Below are positions 28,047 to 36,982 of a DNA stretch of 64,000 bases, piece by piece; position 1 is the stretch's first letter; each line of letters opens with the position of its first letter. A model generated the notes under the pieces. That model searched no databases, was not told the DNA's origin, and was given only the letters and a program-made list of their open reading frames with translations. Where the stretch lies: assembly GCF_023516715.1 (NCBI RefSeq), contig NZ_JAMGSI010000001.1:1364001-1428000 (forward strand), read 5' to 3'. The position numbers were made by a program, and so were the translations under genes. Source of the stretch: Akkermansia massiliensis. Lineage in GTDB: Bacteria > Verrucomicrobiota > Verrucomicrobiia > Verrucomicrobiales > Akkermansiaceae.

Positions 28047-28583
28047 TCACGCAAGCAGGGAATAAAGCAGCATCAGCGCCAGATTGGCGCCAGCGGCCAG
28101 CAACAGCCTGCCCGGCTTCAAATACCGTGCCTTTCCCAGGAAAACCGTCAGCACCGTAAAGACGGCATACAGGGATATCCACATCAGGAAGAATTCCGCC
28201 AGATTCCTTCCGTTCCCGAGACTGTCCAAGGGCATTTTCCAACCGGAAAACAGGAGGGGCAACACCGGAAGCACGGCATAAACGGCATATACCCAGTTCC
28301 TCACCACCGGCCTGAAGACGACTGTCAGCGGGTCCCGGCCAAAGAGGATATTCCTGGAATGGACGCTCTGCACCTTTTCCTTCCGCAGGGCGAAGGGGAG
28401 ATAGAGGAGGAGAAGCATCGGCAGCAGAACAGGCCAGGCGTACCAGACCGTGGCCGCCCCCAGCATGAAGACGAAGAAGGCGGTAAAAATGATGGGAATG
28501 CCCGCCATGAGCAGGAAAAGGAGGCTTGTCCTGCGATCCGATTTTTCTCCCATTTTCAGGAAGGACCATGAGAGGTAGGCCAT
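28047..28583 (-). CDS. Membrane protein of unknown function
   Basis: A 178-residue protein with about five hydrophobic segments: LLFLLMAGIPIIFTAFFVFM, VWYAWPVLLPMLLLLYLPFA, WVYAVYAVLPVLPLLFSG, FFLMWISLYAVFTVLTVFLG and LLLAAGANLALMLLYSLLA. Start could be ATG 28583 or the in-frame ATG at 28553 (MGEKSDRR), which fits better with charge at the cytoplasmic N-terminus. No family recognised. An open frame continues the strand at 27795-28034 but its content is not protein-like. Confidence 0.6.
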   Translation of the reverse strand: MAYLSWSFLKMGEKSDRRTSLLFLLMAGIPIIFTAFFVFMLGAATVWYAWPVLLPMLLLLYLPFALRKEKVQSVHSRNILFGRDPLTVVFRPVVRNWVYAVYAVLPVLPLLFSGWKMPLDSLGNGRNLAEFFLMWISLYAVFTVLTVFLGKARYLKPGRLLLAAGANLALMLLYSLLA

Positions 28584-28756
28584 AGGGCAAGAGTCTGGTT
28601 TTCCGAAGGTTGCCAGAAATCACAGCCGCCCGCAAGGAAAAGCCGCCCACGGCCGGCAGAATCCGTTACGAACCCCGTTCCGCACACAGAGAACCGGACC
28701 GCAGGCAGACTCTGATTGGGATTGCCCCCCGCCCCTTCCCACGCTATCCTGCCTTC

Positions 28757-29209
28757 ATGGCCTACCGAATCTGCAAATCCATTGAACTGGAAAGCGGGCA
28801 CCTTCTGTCCAAGCACCCCGGCAACTGCAAATTCCCCCATGGCCATACGCGTTCCGTGGAGATGGTGTTCCGGGCGGATACGCTGGACGCCAACGACATG
28901 GTGGTGGATTTCAAGGCCATCAAGCAGATGATGGGGGATTTTCTACAGCAGTTTGACCATTCCCTGTGCGTGAATACGGATGACCCCAATTACGCCGCCT
29001 TCGTGGCCGCGTACGGGGAGCGCATCATTCCGTTTGACCGGGAGGACCCCACCAGCGAGGTAATGGCCCGCACCATTTTCAACTTCGCCCGGCATGCGCT
29101 GGAAAAGGCCAGGGAAGGTTCCGGCGAATACCCCGTGCGGGACTGCGTCACCCTGGAACGCGTGCGCGTGTGGGAGACCAGCAGTTCCTGGGCGGAATAC
29201 GGAGAATAG
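28757..29209 (+). CDS. queD: 6-carboxytetrahydropterin synthase (QueD/PTPS family)
   Basis: Zinc enzyme turning 7,8-dihydroneopterin triphosphate into 6-carboxytetrahydropterin for queuosine synthesis; some relatives serve folate or biopterin. A 150-residue protein from ATG 28757 (MAYRICKSIELESGH); the frame is open to 28610 but that stretch is not family-like. Zinc ligands are His in LESGHLLS and the HGH of NCKFPHGHTRSVE, where the Cys is the catalytic residue. VVDFKAIKQMMGDFLQQFDHSL and SEVMARTIF are also typical. No other que gene is adjacent. Confidence 0.9.
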   Translation: MAYRICKSIELESGHLLSKHPGNCKFPHGHTRSVEMVFRADTLDANDMVVDFKAIKQMMGDFLQQFDHSLCVNTDDPNYAAFVAAYGERIIPFDREDPTSEVMARTIFNFARHALEKAREGSGEYPVRDCVTLERVRVWETSSSWAEYGE

Positions 29210-29342
29210 AAGCGCGGGCTATTCCTTCCGCCACGCGTTCCGCCGGGAATGCCGTTTCAACCGCATTTCACGGTTCTCCTTTCAGGACGGTTACCCGGTT
29301 GCCGGGCAATTCCCCCGCATACGGTCTGCGGAGGCTTATCCC

Positions 29343-30101
29343 TTAAAAGGGGTTGAATGAGATCATGCGCTTCTGCGTCCAGTGCCCGTACGTAGAGGAA
29401 TACACATCCGTAATTTCACGGGCCCATTCGTCAATGGTGCGCTGGTGGTGGGCGTATTTTTTAAAATCCTTGGTATCCACGCCCAGCAGGGCGCTGTGGT
29501 CTTCCTCGTAGTCCGCAAATTCGGAAACGATGCGTCCGTCCTCATCCCGCAGGCGTCCCGCCATGGCGATGTGGCCCTTTTTGATGAACCGCTTGACCAG
29601 GCCGCCCCCCTTGATGCCGCTCAACGCCGTGACAAAAATGCCGGCTTTGGCGTTCGTGGGCGTGATGGAGATGATGGCGAGCTCCAGCGTATAGGCCCCC
29701 CTGGTTCCCGGAGGCACCATCTCAAAGTGCGGATTTTCCGCAACTTCCTTTTCCATGCTGGCCGTGACGCTCTTCCGGAAGTATTCCGCCAGACGGTGCA
29801 GGGCATCAAATCCTTCCGCGGTATCCGGCCTCACATCCATGTGCACCGTATCCACCGGAACGACGGCCATCAGGACTTTTTTGCCGTCCACGCCGTTTAC
29901 CTTGTCATTCCAGATTTTTTTATCATCAGCATTCCAGTAGGCATCAAACGGGATATGGGAGTCGCAATTTTTTACCTGATGAGTCACGAAGCCCGTCCGG
30001 GGCACATGCTTGAAGTTATTGGAGCAAGCCACTACCGCCATGCCGCCAAGCAGCACGAGCGCCATCAGGGAAGCGAGGAACAGGAACCGGTGTTTCTTCA
30101 T
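29343..30101 (-). CDS. Lipoprotein, DUF3313-like
   Basis: A 252-residue protein from ATG 30101 (MKKHRFLFLASLMALVLLGG) with a lipobox at VVACS, so outer- or inner-membrane lipid anchoring is expected. Later segments (VKNCDSHIPFDAYW, VLMAVVPVDTVHMDV, YTLELAIISITPTNA, GHIAMAGRLRDEDGRIV) resemble the DUF3313 lipoproteins, whose role is unknown. The frame is open to 30134, but that start would hide the signal peptide. Single gene. Confidence 0.72.
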   Translation of the reverse strand: MKKHRFLFLASLMALVLLGGMAVVACSNNFKHVPRTGFVTHQVKNCDSHIPFDAYWNADDKKIWNDKVNGVDGKKVLMAVVPVDTVHMDVRPDTAEGFDALHRLAEYFRKSVTASMEKEVAENPHFEMVPPGTRGAYTLELAIISITPTNAKAGIFVTALSGIKGGGLVKRFIKKGHIAMAGRLRDEDGRIVSEFADYEEDHSALLGVDTKDFKKYAHHQRTIDEWAREITDVYSSTYGHWTQKRMISFNPF

Positions 30102-30485
30102 AAACAGGCAATCAGCTAGAGTCATTTCATACATGACCCGGCATCCGCTGTCAATAAAACCCAGGAAACAAACCGCTCAAGACCGGAAACCGGAGCCTTC
30201 CTCGTTGAGGCGGCAGGAGAGGGAACGCAGATTTCCGGCATCCCCCCGGTCAGGAAGAAGGGAAACGGAAGGAAATTCCCCCCTCCCTGCATCCGGAAAT
30301 ATCCCGGCAGGGATGTTGACAAGGGTGGAAACTTTTTATCAGAAGCGCACGGGAGGAGACAGGGGCCTCCGGCCTGTTTTCCCTGTTACCGTTCGCGAGA
30401 ACGGAGCCGTCCGGGAATGCTAAAAGGAAAAGGCGCGGCAGGTCCATGAAAACCCTTTTAAAGGAACGGCCACCCGGGAGGGGCC
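30102..30485. other. Intergenic region between two minus-strand genes
   Basis: About 380 bp without a supported gene. On the plus strand TTGACA at 30316 is followed 16 bp later by TTTATC, a passable promoter, but no gene follows. Short open frames show nothing recognisable. Confidence 0.35.
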
Positions 30486-32135
30486 TTAATCCTCTTCATC
30501 CATGGGACGGTATTTCACGGCCAGTTTTTCCAGAAGCTTCAGGGCCAGGGCGGCACGGCTGCGGAAGGATTTATAGTCCCGCGGGTCGCAGTCGCTCCAG
30601 GCCCGTTCGGCCAGCGCCAGGGCGCGGGGCCACGCCATGTATTCCACCAGCCCCATGTCGTACAGGTATTCCGTCCAGATATTGGCCTGGAGGCCGCGCA
30701 CCTTGGAGGCTTCCTCCGGGGACAGCTCCGGCAGTTCATAGCCGTACACCTGCCTGAGCGGTATGAGGCCCCCGATGGCCTTCGGTTCCGTGGGAGCAGA
30801 AGACTGGTAGTAGTCAAAGTAGAAGTGGGAGCACGGGGCCAGGATGACGGGATGCCCCTTTCTGGCCGCCGCCGCGGCAAAGTCATTGCCGCGCCATGCC
30901 ATGACGAAGATGTGTTTGTCCGCCTCCAGTTCCCCTGCCTCATCCCAGACGATGGCGTCATAACCGTCTTTCCGCACGTAGTCCGCAATTTGCTGCAGGA
31001 AGTCCCGGCTCAGGGCCTTGAGATCCGTCTCGTTCAGGTCTTTCAAACGGTTCTGGCAGTACCTGCATTTTTTCCATGCTTCCGCGGATACCTCGTCATG
31101 GCCCAGATGAATGGGGGAGCCGGGCGGGAAGACGGCCTTGAGTTCATCCACCACGTCTTTTACGAAGCGGAGCGTTTCCGGACGCCCCATGCAGACGGCG
31201 TCCCGGCCTTTTTTCCCTTCCACGGGAAAGTCCACCCCGTCGCAGATCAAGTCCCCGTAGGCATGCATGGCCGCATAGGAATGGCCGGGAAGGTCTATTT
31301 CCGGCACAATGGTGACCTGGCGGCTGCGGGCATAGGCAATGATTTCCCTCATCTGCTCCCGGGTGTAAAAACCTCCGTAGGTGGCCTCCGGGTCATGCTC
31401 CTGAATGGCCAGCTTCACTTCCTGCCAGTTCCATTCTCCATTGGCCAGCGGCACGCGCCACGCGCTCATGGAGGTGAGAAGGGGGTATTTCCTGATTTCC
31501 ATCCGCCAGCCGGGGCCGTCCGTCAGGTGCAGGTGAAGCCGGTTGAGCTTGAAGAGGGACATGGTGTCAATCATGCGCTTGACCTCCGCCATGGTGAAAA
31601 AGTGGCGGGATACGTCCAGCATGATGCCCCGCCATTCAAAACGGGGGACGTCCCTGATGGAGAAGACGGGCACGGAGAAACCGTCCTCCGTCCGGTTGGC
31701 ATTCAGTACCTGCACCATGCTCTGCCACGCGTAGAAGAGGCCTGCGGACGCCCCCGCTTTCAGATGCAGCACGCCCCGGCCCCCCTGCCCGGCGTCCAGG
31801 CGCGCCTCATACCCTTCCCCGGTTCCCGCGGGGTTTCCTTCCACCGAACAAACCACGTCCGCCGAATCCCTGTCACGGGTCATGGAGAGGCCGGACAGGA
31901 CGCCCTGGGCGTTAAGCACATTCAGGATGGCTTCCACTGCGGGAGCATCCTTTTCAGGAGCATAGACCGCCAGCCGCAGCGGAAGATGCGCCACGGCGGA
32001 CCGGTCGGACGTGCATGCGGAAGGAGCGGGGAGCAACACATCCTCCGCCGGGAGCATTTCCGCCATGCCGGCGTTCAGGAACCCGGCCAGAGCCAGCCAC
32101 GCCGCCATCCGGTAAAAACGCCCCTTATTCATCAT
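30486..32135 (-). CDS. Secreted beta-N-acetylhexosaminidase, GH20 (second copy)
   Basis: A 549-residue exo-hexosaminidase. Starts at ATG 32135 or the next codon ATG 32132 give a signal peptide (FYRMAAWLALAGFLNAGMA). An N-terminal GH20b domain (about 30-150) is followed by the barrel, which opens with RFEWRGIMLDVSRHFF and has the catalytic pair at HLGHDEVS (residues 343-350), then VTIVPEIDLPGHS. Compared with the GH20 at 17.1 kb, it lacks the C-terminal beta-sandwich and the two share little outside the active site, so they are not a recent duplication and probably differ in substrate. Confidence 0.93.
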   Translation of the reverse strand: MMNKGRFYRMAAWLALAGFLNAGMAEMLPAEDVLLPAPSACTSDRSAVAHLPLRLAVYAPEKDAPAVEAILNVLNAQGVLSGLSMTRDRDSADVVCSVEGNPAGTGEGYEARLDAGQGGRGVLHLKAGASAGLFYAWQSMVQVLNANRTEDGFSVPVFSIRDVPRFEWRGIMLDVSRHFFTMAEVKRMIDTMSLFKLNRLHLHLTDGPGWRMEIRKYPLLTSMSAWRVPLANGEWNWQEVKLAIQEHDPEATYGGFYTREQMREIIAYARSRQVTIVPEIDLPGHSYAAMHAYGDLICDGVDFPVEGKKGRDAVCMGRPETLRFVKDVVDELKAVFPPGSPIHLGHDEVSAEAWKKCRYCQNRLKDLNETDLKALSRDFLQQIADYVRKDGYDAIVWDEAGELEADKHIFVMAWRGNDFAAAAARKGHPVILAPCSHFYFDYYQSSAPTEPKAIGGLIPLRQVYGYELPELSPEEASKVRGLQANIWTEYLYDMGLVEYMAWPRALALAERAWSDCDPRDYKSFRSRAALALKLLEKLAVKYRPMDEED

Positions 32136-32315
32136 TCCGGGAGTACGGGAAGCAGCATTCCGTTCTTTCAATAAAAGAGGAGCGCCGCAGGCCCCTGCGG
32201 GAACGGAAGATAAAGGCGGGCGGCGGTGAATTCTTTTTCCCAAGAACAGGACGTCCTGACGGATGTATTCATTTCAGCCGGCGCAAGGGTTTGCGGCGCT
32301 CCCCGCCCTTTCTTT

Positions 32316-32344
32316 AAAAAAGGCGCGGCCATGTTCGCCGCGCC
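32316..32344 (-). terminator. Intrinsic terminator of ffh
   Basis: On the minus strand GGCGCGGC pairs with GCCGCGCC around a 7-nt loop, followed by T6. It begins 23 bp after the ffh stop. Confidence 0.85.
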
Positions 32345-32367
32345 CCGGGTTAAATCCGTTTTTGCGC

Positions 32368-33807
32368 CTATTTGCGACCGCCAAAGAGACCGCCCAGGCC
32401 TCCTCCAAGCCCACCAAGGCCTTTCAGGCCGCCAAGACCGCCGCCCATGCCGGGAAGGCCGGGCATCTTGCCCCCTTTCCCCTTCATGGCGCCCATCTGT
32501 TTCATCATGGCGCCCATCTTGCCCTTGCCGGACATCATCTTGCGCATTTCGGAAAAGTTCTTGATGAGCTTGTTCACCTCCATCAGGGAGCGGCCGCAGC
32601 CGGCGGCAATGCGGCGGCGGCGGGACGGGTTCAGCAGGTTGGGATTGCTCCTTTCCTTGGCCGTCATGGAGAGCACGATGGCTTCCATGTGCTTCATCCT
32701 CTTGGGATCTAGCGCGCCGTCCGGAAGCTGCTTCTTGATTTTGCCGAAGCCGGGGAGCAGGCTCAGCAGGCCTTCCAGCGGCCCCAGGTTCTGCATCATC
32801 TTCATCTGGTCCAGGAAGTCGTTAAAGTCAAATTTGCCGGACATCATGCGGTCCATGGATTTGGCCGCCTGTTCCTCGTCAATGCGGGCGGCGGCATGCT
32901 CCACCAGCCCCACGATGTCACCCATGCCCAGGATGCGGTCCGCCATGCGGCCGGGGACGAAGGGGCCGAACTGGTCCAGCTTTTCCCCCTCGCCGGAGAA
33001 TTTGATGGGCTTGCCCGTCACGGAACGCATGGAGAGGGCAGCGCCCCCGCGGGCGTCCCCGTCCAGCTTGGTCAGGACGATGCCCGTGACGTTCACGGCC
33101 CGGTCAAAGGTCTGGGCCACGTTCACGGCCTGCTGGCCCGTGGCGGCGTCCACCACCAGAAGGGTTTCCCGCGGGGAGAGGAAGGCGTGCAGGTGGCGCA
33201 GCTCGTCAATCAGGGCTTCATCCACTTCCTGGCGGCCCGCCGTGTCAAAGATCATGACGGTCCCGTTCTGGGTCCGGGCCCATTCCAGGGCCTCACGCGC
33301 CACGGCCACCACGTCCCGGCTGCCGGGAGCGGGCTTGTACACGGGCACTTCTATCTGTTCCGCCAGCGTAGCCAGCTGGTCCACGGCGGCGGGGCGCACC
33401 AGGTCGCAGGCCACCAGCAGGGGGCGGCGCCCCTCGTTTTTCAGGCGCAGGGCCAGCTTCGCGCTGGTGGTGGTTTTGCCCGCGCCGTTCAGGCCCACTA
33501 CCATGATTCTGGCGGGGTCCGTCAGGTCCAGTCCCACGGCGTCTCCGCCCAGCAGGGCGGCGATTTCATCACGGAAGATTTTGACGATCTGTTCCCCGGG
33601 CTTGATGGATTTGAGCACTTCCTGCCCCATGGCCCGCTCCTTCACGCGGCCGATGAATTCCCGGGCCACGCCAAATTCCACGTCCGCTTCCAGCAAGGCC
33701 AGCCGGATGTCCCGCAGGGCGTCCGCAATGTTCTTTTCAGAAATCTTGCCCAGGCCCCGCAGCTTCCGGAACGTGTTATCCAGTTTATCAGCTAAAAGTG
33801 AAAACAT
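32368..33807 (-). CDS. ffh: Signal recognition particle protein (SRP54/Ffh)
   Basis: Binds 4.5S RNA and signal sequences and targets ribosomes to FtsY at the membrane. A 479-residue protein from ATG 33807 (MFSLLADKLDNTFRKLRG); the frame is open further to 33870. Domains: helical N (1-90), GTPase G with P-loop GLNGAGKTTTSAKLA, DTAGR, and TKLDGDARGG, then the Met-rich M domain and a Gly/Leu/Lys-rich tail (GGGLGGLKGLGG). The Gly-rich tail is longer than in E. coli. Divergent from nadA. Confidence 0.97.
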   Translation of the reverse strand: MFSLLADKLDNTFRKLRGLGKISEKNIADALRDIRLALLEADVEFGVAREFIGRVKERAMGQEVLKSIKPGEQIVKIFRDEIAALLGGDAVGLDLTDPARIMVVGLNGAGKTTTSAKLALRLKNEGRRPLLVACDLVRPAAVDQLATLAEQIEVPVYKPAPGSRDVVAVAREALEWARTQNGTVMIFDTAGRQEVDEALIDELRHLHAFLSPRETLLVVDAATGQQAVNVAQTFDRAVNVTGIVLTKLDGDARGGAALSMRSVTGKPIKFSGEGEKLDQFGPFVPGRMADRILGMGDIVGLVEHAAARIDEEQAAKSMDRMMSGKFDFNDFLDQMKMMQNLGPLEGLLSLLPGFGKIKKQLPDGALDPKRMKHMEAIVLSMTAKERSNPNLLNPSRRRRIAAGCGRSLMEVNKLIKNFSEMRKMMSGKGKMGAMMKQMGAMKGKGGKMPGLPGMGGGLGGLKGLGGLGGGLGGLFGGRK

Positions 33808-33918
33808 AATCGTATGATGCGCCAGACTGTGCCACATTTCCCGCCCCCCGTCAACAAGTGCGCCCTGCATGGGACATGATGCTTGACTTGCCGGGGGCTT
33901 CCCCCCATCTTTTCCCGC

Positions 33919-34854
33919 ATGGCACCTTTTGACCTGAAAGAGGAAATTTTACGCCTGAAAAAAGAACGCAACGCCATCATTCTGGCGCACAGCTACCAGA
34001 CCGGGGACATCCAGGACATGGCCGACTACGTGGGCGATTCCCTGGGGCTGGCCTACAAGGCGCAGCATACGGATTGCGACGTGATCGCCTTCTGCGGCGT
34101 CCATTTCATGGCGGAGACCGCCAAGATCCTCAATCCGGACAAAACCGTCATCCTGCCGGACGCGGACGCCGGCTGCTCCCTGGAAGCCTCCTGCGACGCC
34201 GGGGAACTGGAAGCCTTCCTGAAAGAGAACGCCGACAGGAATTATTACGTGGTGGCGTATGTGAACTGCTCCATCGGCGTGAAGGCTCTGGCGGACGTGA
34301 TCGTCACCTCCGGGAACGCCGTGAAGATTGTCTCCCAGGCTCCGGAGGACCGTCCCATCCTGTTCGTGCCGGACCAGAACCTGGGCGCCTGGGTAGGCCG
34401 CCAGCTGGGACGCCCCATGGAGTTGTGGAACGGGGCCTGCCACGTGCACATGGAGTTTACGCGGGACCAGATTCTGGCCCTGAAGGAGAAGCACCCCGGC
34501 GCGCTGGTGGTGGCCCACCCGGAATGCACGGAGGCCGTGCGCCTGCTGGCTGACCACATCTGCTCCACGGAGAAGATGATTCCCTACTGCACGGAAAGCC
34601 CGGCTTCATCCTTCATCATCGTCACGGAATCCGGCATCCTGCACCGCCTGCGCAAGCTGGTGCCGGGCAAGGAGTTCATTCCCGCCCCCACGGAGCAGTG
34701 CTCCTGCAGCACCTGCCCGTACATGAAGATGAACACGCTGGAAAAACTGTACCTGGCTCTCCGGGACCTTTCCCCCGCCGTGGAACTGCCGGAAGACCTG
34801 CGCAAGAGGGCGGAAGCCCCGCTGCTGCGCATGCTGGAGCAGTCCAAATCCTGA
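33919..34854 (+). CDS. nadA: Quinolinate synthase A
   Basis: [4Fe-4S] enzyme condensing iminoaspartate with dihydroxyacetone phosphate to quinolinate in NAD synthesis. A 311-residue protein from ATG 33919 (MAPFDLKEEIL). Typical segments: ILAHSYQTGDIQDMADYVGDS, VIAFCGVHFMAETAKIL, VVAHPECTEAVR and the C-terminal CSCSTCPYMKMNT, which supplies cluster Cys. No nadB or nadC is adjacent. The next gene starts 16 bp downstream. Confidence 0.95.
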   Translation: MAPFDLKEEILRLKKERNAIILAHSYQTGDIQDMADYVGDSLGLAYKAQHTDCDVIAFCGVHFMAETAKILNPDKTVILPDADAGCSLEASCDAGELEAFLKENADRNYYVVAYVNCSIGVKALADVIVTSGNAVKIVSQAPEDRPILFVPDQNLGAWVGRQLGRPMELWNGACHVHMEFTRDQILALKEKHPGALVVAHPECTEAVRLLADHICSTEKMIPYCTESPASSFIIVTESGILHRLRKLVPGKEFIPAPTEQCSCSTCPYMKMNTLEKLYLALRDLSPAVELPEDLRKRAEAPLLRMLEQSKS

Positions 34855-34870
34855 CCTGTTTCCCCCCCGC

Positions 34871-35869
34871 ATGATACGCCTTTCCGACCACATCGCGGCC
34901 GCCGGCGGCTGGCTTTCCCTGGAAGCCTTCATGCAGCTGGCCCTGCACCACCCGCAGGAGGGGTATTACTCCACCGCCATTGAGAACATCGGGAGCCGCG
35001 GGGATTTTTCCACCACCCCCACGCTGTCCCCCATTCTGGCAAAGGCCGTCGCCGCACGCTGGAAGGAGGCCTGCGCCCGCTGCGGCAGGCGGCTGCCCCT
35101 GCTGGAGATAGGCGCCGGTTCCGGAGCCCTGGCCGTCAAGGTCCTGGAACAGCTGGGCTTCTGGAACCGCCTGAATACGGATTACGTGATTGTGGAGTCC
35201 TCCCCCCGGCTGCGCGAATTCCAGCACCTTCTGCTGGGGAGCCAGGCCAAGATTTACTCCACCATGGAAAAGGCGCTGAAGCACTGCGGCGGAAAAGCCT
35301 TCATTTTCTCCAACGAGCTGGTGGACGCCTTCCCGGCCCGCGTGTTTGAGTACACGGAAGAGGGCTGGCGGGAAGTGGGGCTTACCGTAAAGGACGGAGC
35401 CGTGCGGGAGGAACTGCGCCCCGTCCGTCAACAGCCGCTTTTTTCCCACATGCTGGAATATGATTCCCAGCCGGGGCAGCGTCTGGAGATTCACGATTCC
35501 TACGCGCGCTGGTTCACCGGGTGGCTGCCCCTCTGGAACATGGGCGTCATGACGGTCATCGACTACGGGGACGAAATGGAGCGGCTTTACTACCGCCGCC
35601 CCCAGGGTTCCCTGCGCGGGTATAAAAGCCACCAGGTGCTGACCGGGGAGGAACTGTACCGGCACCCCGGCCTCACGGACCTGACCTGCGACGTGAATTT
35701 TACGGACCTTCTGGAGCTTTCCCGCAACTGCCTGGGGGATACGGTCACCCTGATGACCCAGCGGGATTACCTGCTCCCCTACGCGGAGAACACGCCGCAG
35801 GACGCCTTCCTGACGGACGAACACGGCGCAGGAGGCCATTTCCACGTGCTGATCCAGGAACGGCTGTAA
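34871..35869 (+). CDS. SAM-dependent methyltransferase, MidA/NDUFAF7 family (COG1565)
   Basis: A 332-residue class I methyltransferase. N-terminal ALHHPQEGYYSTAIENIGSRG and FSTTPTLSPILAKAVA are diagnostic of this family, followed by the SAM motif LLEIGAGSGALAVKVL, FSNELVDAFPARVFEY and VIDYG. In eukaryotes NDUFAF7 dimethylates an Arg of a complex I subunit (NDUFS2); the bacterial substrate is unknown. nuoB and nuoC lie 1.3 kb downstream, which is suggestive but not proof of a link. Close behind nadA (16 bp). Confidence 0.88.
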   Translation: MIRLSDHIAAAGGWLSLEAFMQLALHHPQEGYYSTAIENIGSRGDFSTTPTLSPILAKAVAARWKEACARCGRRLPLLEIGAGSGALAVKVLEQLGFWNRLNTDYVIVESSPRLREFQHLLLGSQAKIYSTMEKALKHCGGKAFIFSNELVDAFPARVFEYTEEGWREVGLTVKDGAVREELRPVRQQPLFSHMLEYDSQPGQRLEIHDSYARWFTGWLPLWNMGVMTVIDYGDEMERLYYRRPQGSLRGYKSHQVLTGEELYRHPGLTDLTCDVNFTDLLELSRNCLGDTVTLMTQRDYLLPYAENTPQDAFLTDEHGAGGHFHVLIQERL

Positions 35870-35921
35870 TGTTCGTCATTCCTTTCCCGAATTTGCATCG
35901 TTAAACTTCCTGTGTGCCCCT

Positions 35922-36173
35922 ATGTTCGATCTTTCCGATTTTTTGAAAGATATTTTATCCTCATTGATTGGACCTCCCGGGAGTGGCAGGGATGACGAAC
36001 AATCCCGGAGGCGTCAATGGACGGGTATTATTCTCCTGGCAATCGTCATGGAATCTCTGCTCTTATGGATACATATGAACAGCATGGCGGCTCTTGTTCT
36101 CGGCATGGTCTTTGCCTTTTGGCTGATCGCTTATATTATTGTCCAATCCCTCCGGAATCATGACTATAAATAA
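35922..36173 (+). CDS. Small membrane protein, twin A
   Basis: An 83-residue protein with an N-terminal MFDLSDFLKDILSSL segment, a charged middle (GRDDEQSRRRQW) and two hydrophobic helices (GIILLAIVMESLLLWI and ALVLGMVFAFWLIAYIIV) ending in a short basic tail. It is clearly related to the gene at 36413: same length, same order of parts, near-identical start and ending. No family recognised; function unknown. Confidence 0.65.
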   Translation: MFDLSDFLKDILSSLIGPPGSGRDDEQSRRRQWTGIILLAIVMESLLLWIHMNSMAALVLGMVFAFWLIAYIIVQSLRNHDYK

Positions 36174-36208
36174 AATTGCCGTGGTTATGCCTAGGGGAAG
36201 TTTAGATA

Positions 36209-36327
36209 CGAAGGCCGGGAGGCCTTCGTTCCCAGGCGACCGCTTCTCATGCATGTCATTGGAATTGTCCCATCCCGGATTTCCTATCATGACCGCGCTT
36301 TTGGGAACAAGGGCCTCCCGGCCCTTG
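36209..36327. repeat. Pair of perfect palindromes between twin genes
   Basis: Two perfect hairpins with 4-nt loops: CGAAGGCC/GGCCTTCG at 36209-36228 and CAAGGGCC/GGCCCTTG at 36308-36327. A second-level symmetry also exists, because GTTCCCA after the first pairs with TGGGAAC before the second. The pattern resembles a REP-like unit. It lies between the twin membrane-protein genes. Confidence 0.7.
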
Positions 36328-36412
36328 TAAATAAGTTAGTCCATAACATCCCGGCCTTCCGATAACAAAGCTCATCCACCAACTTCCTCCTTCCAACTCC
36401 TTTCACAAAACC

Positions 36413-36667
36413 ATGTTTGACCTTCTTTCCTTTCTGCTGGATATCCCGTCCCTTCGAGCAGAGTTTTCCCCGCGCGCCAGACATGACGGGGAATCCCCGT
36501 ACTGGCGTTTCATGGGCATCCTTCTTCTGGGAGCGGACCTGGCCGTGCTGTTGTTAGGAGACATCACGGAAAGCATGCCGGCTCTTTTAGCCACTATTGC
36601 CCTCAGCCTCTGGCTAGTCGCGCACCTTGTCATCCGCTCCTCCCGGCACAGGGATAACCGAGGATAA
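36413..36667 (+). CDS. Small membrane protein, twin B
   Basis: An 84-residue protein, MFDLLSFLLDIPSL then a charged stretch (RARHDGESPYW), two hydrophobic helices (FMGILLLGADLAVLLLG and ALLATIALSLWLVAHLVI) and a basic tail (RSSRHRDNRG). Homologous to the gene at 35922, so the locus is a tandem duplication that has diverged strongly at the protein level. Function unknown. Confidence 0.65.
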   Translation: MFDLLSFLLDIPSLRAEFSPRARHDGESPYWRFMGILLLGADLAVLLLGDITESMPALLATIALSLWLVAHLVIRSSRHRDNRG

Positions 36668-36898
36668 AGCATCCTCCCTCCTTCCCAAAAGCACCCTTCA
36701 CGCCAACATTGCAGGGAAACCGGGTCTACCCTCTATTTCCACTTTCAGGGCAGTAAAAACATGATGCATTCATTCTCAAAGCATCCTGTATTTCCTTCCA
36801 TGGGCCTGTCATAAAAATTTTCTCCTTTTTGAACGCAAGCCCCCACCCGGGACTCTAACCTGCATCAGTAACAAACCGGGCGGCGGGAGGTAGAGAGA

Positions 36899-36918
36899 CC
36901 GCCACCCATTATGGGGAG
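36899..36918 (+). repeat. Copy B of the shared 20-nt hairpin motif
   Basis: CCGCCACCCATTATGGGGAG; see copy A at 27490-27509. A stem GGCGG/CCGCC (36879-36903) precedes the CCC-ATTATG-GGG hairpin. Upstream of the nuoB terminator. Confidence 0.45.
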
Positions 36919-36950
36919 TTCTGAGTTTCATAGGTAATATAGTTGGATAA

Positions 36951-36982
36951 AAACCCGCACGGGGGAAACCCTGTGCGGGTTT
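36951..36982 (+). terminator. Intrinsic terminator-like hairpin upstream of nuoB
   Basis: Perfect 10-bp stem AAACCCGCAC/GTGCGGGTTT with a 12-nt loop, followed by ATTCATCC. It ends 132 bp before the nuoB start. Confidence 0.75.

Noticed and set aside
36837-36870. tRNA-like T-arm on the minus strand (GGTTAGAGTCCCGG)
   Set aside because: No acceptor stem, anticodon arm or D-arm can be built around it.
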